A stretch of DNA of 64,000 nucleotides from Ascaris suum (lineage: Eukaryota; Nematoda; Chromadorea; Rhabditida; Ascarididae). Location: NCBI GenBank assembly GCA_013433145.1, contig CM024171.1:7192065-7256064 (forward strand). Reading direction: 5' to 3'. The stretch's first letter is position 1. Each line of letters opens with the position of its first letter. Position numbers and translations under genes: made by a program. Below are positions 7,872 through 64,000 of this stretch, one piece after another. Below the pieces are notes generated by a model. It had not been told where the DNA came from, did not search any database, and saw nothing but the letters and a program-made list of their open reading frames with translations.

Positions 7872-7957
7872 CTCCCTCCCGCTGGGATCGAAACTGGTTC
7901 TCGCGCTTGTGCGGAAACTTGACAGGTGCGGAAACTCAGTAACGCGCTGCCGAAGAC
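7872..7957 (-). pseudogene. tRNA-Asp relic with insertion
   Basis: The T arm and variable region are readable. An insertion of about 13 bp precedes the anticodon loop, and the far end still resembles the acceptor 5' strand. A further copy expected near 7,740-7,795 is too eroded to call. Confidence 0.45.
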
Positions 7958-8052
7958 CCGAGTGCGGTCGTTGATTGCTGTACTGGCATCGCGCAAACCA
8001 CCGTATTCAGCAGGTTGATTAGGTTCGTTAGTGCATGAAGGTGAGGCGAGGA

Positions 8053-8240
8053 ACTCCTCAGTCGGTAATCGAACCAGTGTGCCACTCGTGAGGGGGTTGG
8101 ATGCATTCCACTATGTCAGCTATGTCGTTAGGCATTCACGCTGATCGATTTTGATCTTGCTATCAATAAACAAATGAGGTACAAATAATTCCCGCCTTGA
8201 AATTGAAACTGGGTCTCGCCCGTCAGGTATGTGATCATTC
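8053..8240 (-). pseudogene. Last two tRNA-Asp relics
   Basis: Two faint copies (about 8,053-8,120 and 8,186-8,240) keep only the T-loop stretch and scraps of the anticodon and D arms. Beyond this I see no further tRNA similarity. Confidence 0.3.
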
Positions 8241-8249
8241 TGTTTCCAT

Positions 8250-11200
8250 GCTGCGGTGATCTCATCCAGTTTTGAAATCAGTGCTCCTTCGAGACGTACA
8301 CGTATCTGGAAAAAGCTGTTCAGTTTGGCCACGGGCTTATTTCCGATTTCGCGTGCTGAATCTTCGTCCTCGAATTCTTGTAAACTACTTTCTCGGCCAC
8401 GACATTATGGCTCCCCTGGCAGGGTGGCGGAACAAACTGTCAGTGATCTCAGATTTCAGAACCAGCAGAAGCCATTATGAAAAAATTAGAGGTCGGCACG
8501 TTCAATCCAAGCATTCGCTCCTGCCCGATTCGGAACCTTGTCTGCAGCACCGCTGCTGATAGTTTGCTAATTTCAAATGCTGTCTGCTGTTTCAGCTTTG
8601 AAGTAGCTATTATCTGGGTGGTTCAAAACTCTTTGGATGTCGTACGCATTAACTTTATTAAATTTTATCGAAGTGTCCGCCTCATGGGATAGTTCATGAC
8701 TGCCGACTTGTAAAACGCTTAGAAAATGCCAAGTAAGCTAAATCGGTCAGATATCCCTCATTCAATCCTTTGAAACAACCGACGTGATGGGAGTTTTGCG
8801 ACCTAATATATCCGCCCGACAAGAATCCAAAATGCTTGGCAACGAAATGCCACTCAATGCTGAGTGTCCAAGGATCGCATTCTCGAGAATATATACGAGC
8901 TCTTCGCAGGTGCATAATGTCAGACTGATAAGGTGGTGATCTGAAACCTCACCAGGAGGAGGTTTCTTTGGAAACCTATAAGTGCTGTTTCTCAAGCCTT
9001 ACTTAGGAAGCGAACCAACCAGCTCAGGTGAGTATGTATAACAAGATATCCTGATCAGACCATTCACTTGGTCAGGCGTGTTTTCACAAAATTGCATTCT
9101 TCTTGGACAACCATTCATTCCATCAAGCCATCACGAGCAATCCTAAAAAACAATATTGTGCAACATAAAAGCATTCGCAAACACTACAAGGAAGTACCAT
9201 GGACGACACGTATTACAGCGAAGATGAACCACGGTGGTAGTAATAGGTCGATGAAGACAATTATAAGAAAAATGCATTGCAATGACTAGATTACAATAAC
9301 TATTCAACAATCGATGACGAGTAGAGTATAAACAAGTCGTCACTGTTCTATCTTGCGGATTGGTGTGCCACGATGGGTGGATCAGTGATGACTTTGACGT
9401 GCAGCCGACAGGAATGTGCATCTGAGCAACGTGCTTCGCTAGCGGATTATTGGTGTACGAAGGTATCACGGAGGTTTTCACGGAAATGGTATGGTGGTGA
9501 ATACATTAATGAAGAAGAGGTCTATTTCACCGATATACTGTTTATTCCGTTAAGGAATTTCGAGACAATAGGCTCAATTAGGCGACAATTAGCAGTCTCG
9601 TTGTCGAGGCAGGTAATAAATTTAAACGGCTCATAACACAGGTCTTAGGGGTGAGAGACTGTTTTATGAAAATGCGGAGAGGAACAGCAACGACGCGGAT
9701 TGGAAAATCGGTCTGTTTACACATCGGCGCTTCAAAAAAAACGATGAATCATTTCATTCTTAAATAAATTCTGCTGCGTTTTTTTACGACTCAGGACAAT
9801 GTGGACTCAGGCGTCATGGAAGTTTTTTTTATGAGCGTGCTGCCGAATAGCACATCTAACGTCCTTGCCATTAACTATGATTGCACTTAAGTAGGTACCT
9901 GCTCATATCCGGGAAACAAGCACGTCATCTCATTCGAAGTTTTCTTGCACAAATATGTGAAGTATTCACATTTTTTGCGATAAGTTCGCTGGCGGAAGGC
10001 TTCATCGTCATAGCATTATTCTGATTTTCAATTTTTACCACTCTCGTGGTTGAAAAATGAACAGTGGCCACCAGAACAAATTGATCGTCCCATTGTTCCT
10101 TGGCCCACTTTTTACGCAGTTTTTGGCAGTCGCCGGAGCGCCTTAGAAAAGTAATCCTTCTCTAGGGCGATTACTGTTTGTAGCGATTGTTCTGTGTTTC
10201 GCTGTATTTGAATTATAGTACACGCTTACGCGTCCTCGGTTTTGAATCACTCGAATACCAGTTCCGATGTGGTGAGTTCCTCACCATCCATGAGCGGTTC
10301 TTGTTACATTCCCTTCAAGAGCATTTCTGCTTCTCCTCTTGCGCTTGTTCTTATGTAGCAATCAATTATCATCTGTCAGTATGTAACGTTTCACACTTGA
10401 GCTCAGAAATAGTTATTTCTCGTAATCTCTGTTATCAGTGGTTCCGGCACCGCTTGGACGGTTCTCATCTGCTCCCCCCCCCCCCCACCTCTCGCAAACT
10501 CAGTCCTAACGACTGGCTGGATCCCAGCTTACAAATAAATGATCTGACAGGTGGACGCCTACATGCACAGATGAACATCGGTCATCAGATGAGACATAAA
10601 ACCTCGGCAATCTCGTCCAGAGCTTCCTGAACGTGCAAGGAAGAGTTCCTACAATACAGTTCGCTTTGCAACACATGAAAACGATGTCATTGTCAAAGGC
10701 TGCCAACTAAAATACACTAGGGAAGGCAAAATAATATGTTGGTGCACGCAACGGACAATGACGCAGCTGTCATGCGATGACCAAAAAACCACATGAGTAA
10801 ACCTCCTGGAGCCTTTTATTAGCAACTGGGATCCTCGAAGTTTTATTCTAAGATTTTACACCGCAGTTATTGAATCTATTCCTCACAAGCGAGAATTCTG
10901 GCTCTTTTCCCTCCCCTAGTTTTACTTTCGTTGAAGTCAAATTTTAGAAAAGCACATTTTCTCGCATGAAAATATACTTACGAGTACATTTATCGCAGTA
11001 ATGTTGTTGTCCGGACATGCGCAATCCCACTTGTTTTTTCTTCTCGTTCTACAAATACAGCGAACGGATTCTTCTCTGCCTCTTCCTTCCACTTGCATTC
11101 TCGTGTCCCCTTCAGTGTCATGCGTTAAGCACAACTAATAAGCGATGATAAACAAATTTATTTCACCGAATCTGTACACGCGGTCGAAAGCGTTGGAAGA

Positions 11201-11689
11201 AGAGCGTTATAGCGCAACATAAACAATGAAAGATTGAAAGAAGAGCAATAATCCCGTCGTCTAAGGCAACGTTTAGGCAGTTTGACGACCTTTCAAAATA
11301 GGACCGCATAATAATGCTTAAATGAAAGGGAAAAAACAATTAGAGTACAAAAATAAAACAAAGTTGGCACAATGGTTTTTTCAGCCTGCCGTAGACTGAT
11401 CGACACGTAATTTGGGGAAATCGACTCACAACTTTTCGGCACTCGATTTTTCTACCCAGTGTTCGTTCGTTTTCCATCACCTCCTCTTACAAGGCTGGTT
11501 CCGATACAACGTGCATTTTTTCCGGCACCATAACAATTACAAACCGCTCCTTATGTCGGTACCATAATAACTAATCTTAAAATAGCGTATCGCAAAAAAT
11601 CTCACAACTTCCGTTTGTTAAAAAATCCTCAGCGCCAAAAAGTCGTGAATCCTAACAAGTTGCTCAGGATGGCGGGTCAGTATTTACCG
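8250..11689. other. Gene-poor stretch between tRNA relics and mua-3 3' end
   Basis: No open frame here has a domain or splice structure I recognise. It holds a 13-base C run at about 10,474-10,486, a short imperfect hairpin at about 10,138-10,168, and presumably the mua-3 3' UTR at its right end. The nearest AATAAA on the minus strand is at 11,157-11,162, about 530 nt past the stop codon; this is only a candidate poly(A) signal. Confidence 0.6.
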
Positions 11690-61365
<49,676 letters not shown>

Positions 61366-64000
61366 CTGAAATTAGAAGTGGAAAGGTATAAAAACTCAAA
61401 AATTTCAAAGAACAATCTCGAATCTCATAAACTTGTAAAATGGCAAAAAGTGCCAAATGAGCTACAGCTATAATCGCCTCATTCAACCAATCAACCAGTT
61501 GCCGTGAACTGTCAATAAATATGCTAACTACGGAATAACACATTCATATTTTAATAGGTTCGACCGTTCGCACAAACCTTCTGCGAAAGATTGTTTTTTG
61601 TAACGTCACCTGAGAAGTGAACTTCCTGACACCCTCGTACGTATGCAACTCCTTTAAAACTTGATGAATCTGTTTGAAAGTTGATGTATCAACCAATCAA
61701 CGGCGCATATTCTACTACTTATCGCAATTCTTGCTTCATTGGCTTTCGAAGCAAATTACTGCAAATATAGACGGACACATAAGCATAGAAGGAGAGACGA
61801 GGTAAGCAATAAGTGCTTTATAACTGCAAGTTTGTTAAAAGGGAAAAGATAGAAAACCAGATTTCAGTTTAAAAAAACATTTGGCGGAGCCTAAAGAGAA
61901 AAGATGGCTTTATTCTAGCTAAAAAACGACTGTATTTGTGCTAAATGCATTGGTTGTAGGGCACAGTTTTTCTCAAAATGGATAAATGATTCGAATAACA
62001 ATATTCTTACGAATGTTCGCTCTAAGGTAAATGCAGCTACGCTCCCAGTAGACCAGGCATGATATGCGCTTTCGCAATTTCATTCGTTAGACGAACCGAA
62101 TTTATAAATTGTCAATCGATAACACAGTACGCAATACTGCATTCATATTTCAACCAAATAAAGCAACCACATAACTCATCCTCAGAAGTTTCGCTTCTTC
62201 GACCCGCTGCATGGTAAGATGAGATCTTGAGACGTGAAATGATGTCTCCATAAGCTGGGTATGAGGGGAAACAACAACTCTTTTAGATCAGACAGGAAGA
62301 TAACATTTACTTATGCGCAGACACGATTTCCCCGTAACGTGCTTTGCAAATGTAAATACCATCTAATCTGCCCACACAGTTTGTCACTTAACGCAGCCAT
62401 GTACGTAACTTTGGAATACGAAATTACAGAAAAGAGGCGACGATTCCTCATAGAACAAAATTGTTGAAGAGCATCAATCTGCGAGAACATGATTTCCGTC
62501 GTTGGCAGACGAAAGGGAAGAAAAATTCAGTGGACTGATTCCCGTTGGTGCTCTCGGTGAGGGTCCTTCGAGGATCATAGTGCTTGCAGTATGCTAACCT
62601 AATTGTTTCAGTATAGTAGCCACGATCCCTTATCAACAACAAGAGGTCGCCCGCTCCATATGCAATTATCAGCGTTTCAAAACGTTTCAACGGCATTCAT
62701 TAGAGTACTAGCAAGGACTTCTGCGAATTTAGATCGTCCAGAACGAGAAGCATACCGTGCTTTCATGTTTATAAGCCTCCCCCACCAGTTTCCTCGATTC
62801 ATATTTTCTTTGGAAAATTGCTGAGTTTAGATGCTCCTTTTCAATTTCAAGCCCCTTCCCAAGTTCAGTATAAGACTCGCCTCGGACTGGTAACGCTGAC
62901 TCCGCCGTCGGAGGTGGTATGGATGCAATGAGTTCGGAAAGTTACCATTATGTTCGACATGCATGAGCACGTCAAGCCCTCCTTCCTCCATTTTTTTTTC
63001 TCGGATGTACATTGGTTCTGATATTTGCAAAAGCCACCAGCCCCTCTTTTCTATAGGCCCACTTGAGAATGCGTTCGTTCTTGAAAGCTGTAAGCGCCAT
63101 CAAGCGGTGCTCATAAACATCGTTCGTTTACGAAGATTACGACAACTTTCTAATCAGTTCAAATCATGAATGTTTTTAAGTCACTTCATTGCACAAATTT
63201 TCAAGTAAAACAATCACCTTTGTAAAAGACCTTCAAACGCCTAGCACTTGCCCACTTTCTTCTTCTGAAGTTTTCCAGATCAAAGAGATAAGCAAGAACT
63301 CACACTTGATATCTCGTGGGTCTTGCGCAACTTTTTTGCTGATACTTGATGACCGTTTCATTGTAGTATATATCAATCAATGTATTATGCATTACAACTT
63401 ATCCTAACATGCAGTAAACTATGCTGCTTTTGCATTACTTCTTCTTATTTTGTCAATAAATAAACTATGAAAACAACAAAACGATCTGATTCCCCAATAA
63501 AAAGTTATTACTCCATTTAATATGAAATAATCAGTAAGTTAAAATGGTAGTGGCTACAGTAGAGATTAAAATTTATGATTGTGGTTTTGGAATGTAGGTG
63601 GAAAAACAGAATGATAAAAGGGGCATTAAAAATGTGGGCGAATGACCGAGAGATTTGGCGATACTGAGAGGTGAACGAAGTAAGCGTTGATGGATGTCAT
63701 TCGACGCACCATATTGTCTCTTCACCAATTTCATTTCCCCCGCTCGCGCATTGTGCTCATCCACTCTGCTGCCAGCAATGCTGGCACACGCCAAACGTAA
63801 CATTATGCGGGATCTTTCTCAGGTATGTTACAAAGCACATTGCACCTTGAATATTTCTCTCCCTCCGTCTCTTTCTTTCAGCTGTATATATATTAATATT
63901 TTATCCCTTTATATGTTGCGTGGTGAAGCTCTGTTTTATGTCACTCATCGGTTGAAATATCGTCAAAAATGCAAAAAGAAACAGGAGCGAACATAACAGA
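61366..64000 (-). other. Upstream flank, probably intron of mua-3
   Basis: The first visible exon starts in phase 1 with a normal TTTCAG acceptor, so coding exons must precede it. None is recognisable to the window edge: no LDLa module, signal peptide or EGF pattern. The segment is therefore read as intron. Confidence 0.55.

Noticed and set aside
1..8250. CRISPR-like array or generic minisatellite
   Set aside because: The conserved part is a complete tRNA-Asp cloverleaf with Pol III boxes, the spacers are themselves repeated, and the genome is animal.

Overview
The window looks like nuclear DNA of a nematode, probably a clade V (strongylid or hookworm-like) species. The gene that fills most of it belongs to a nematode-specific family of hypodermal attachment proteins. 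Its introns are long and AT-rich, and most 3' splice sites read TTTCAG or TTTTAG on the minus strand. The species cannot be named from the sequence alone.

Layout. (1) Positions 1 to about 6,930 are a head-to-tail tandem array of tRNA-Asp(GUC) genes. All lie on the minus strand, one copy every ~145-150 bp. I count 43 recognisable copies plus three diverging ones, and the array runs off the left edge. Each copy has A and B boxes and most have a downstream T-run. (2) From about 6,550 to 8,250 the same ~147 bp period continues, but the copies become progressively unrecognisable, like a fossil edge of the array. (3) 8,250-11,689 has no gene I can support. (4) 11,690-61,365 on the minus strand is one very large gene, the orthologue of C. 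elegans mua-3. I resolved 45 exons (9,311 coding nt, about 3,100 residues, no frameshift, all splice phases compatible). Its 5' end lies beyond the right edge. (5) 61,366-64,000 contains no exon I could recognise and is probably upstream intron.

The encoded protein, N to C in this window: 13 EGF-like domains; a von Willebrand A domain with a complete MIDAS; about 29 more EGF-like modules; two SEA domains separated by a Cys-rich module; five membrane-proximal EGF-like modules; one transmembrane helix with a Cys-rich inner edge; and a ~225-residue cytoplasmic tail. This is the MUA-3 plan (C. elegans MUA-3 is about 3,770 residues). It is too long for its paralogue MUP-4 (about 2,100). The missing ~650 residues would be the signal peptide, LDL-receptor A modules and first EGFs. 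MUA-3 links the apical hypodermis to the cuticle at fibrous organelles, so that muscle force reaches the cuticle.

Other items: a candidate solo LTR (27,067-27,398) with a 6-bp target duplication in an intron, two long (AT)n microsatellites, and a few weak repeat remnants. The most unusual feature is the tRNA-Asp array with its decay gradient. Its many 1-nt homopolymer deletions may partly be assembly errors.
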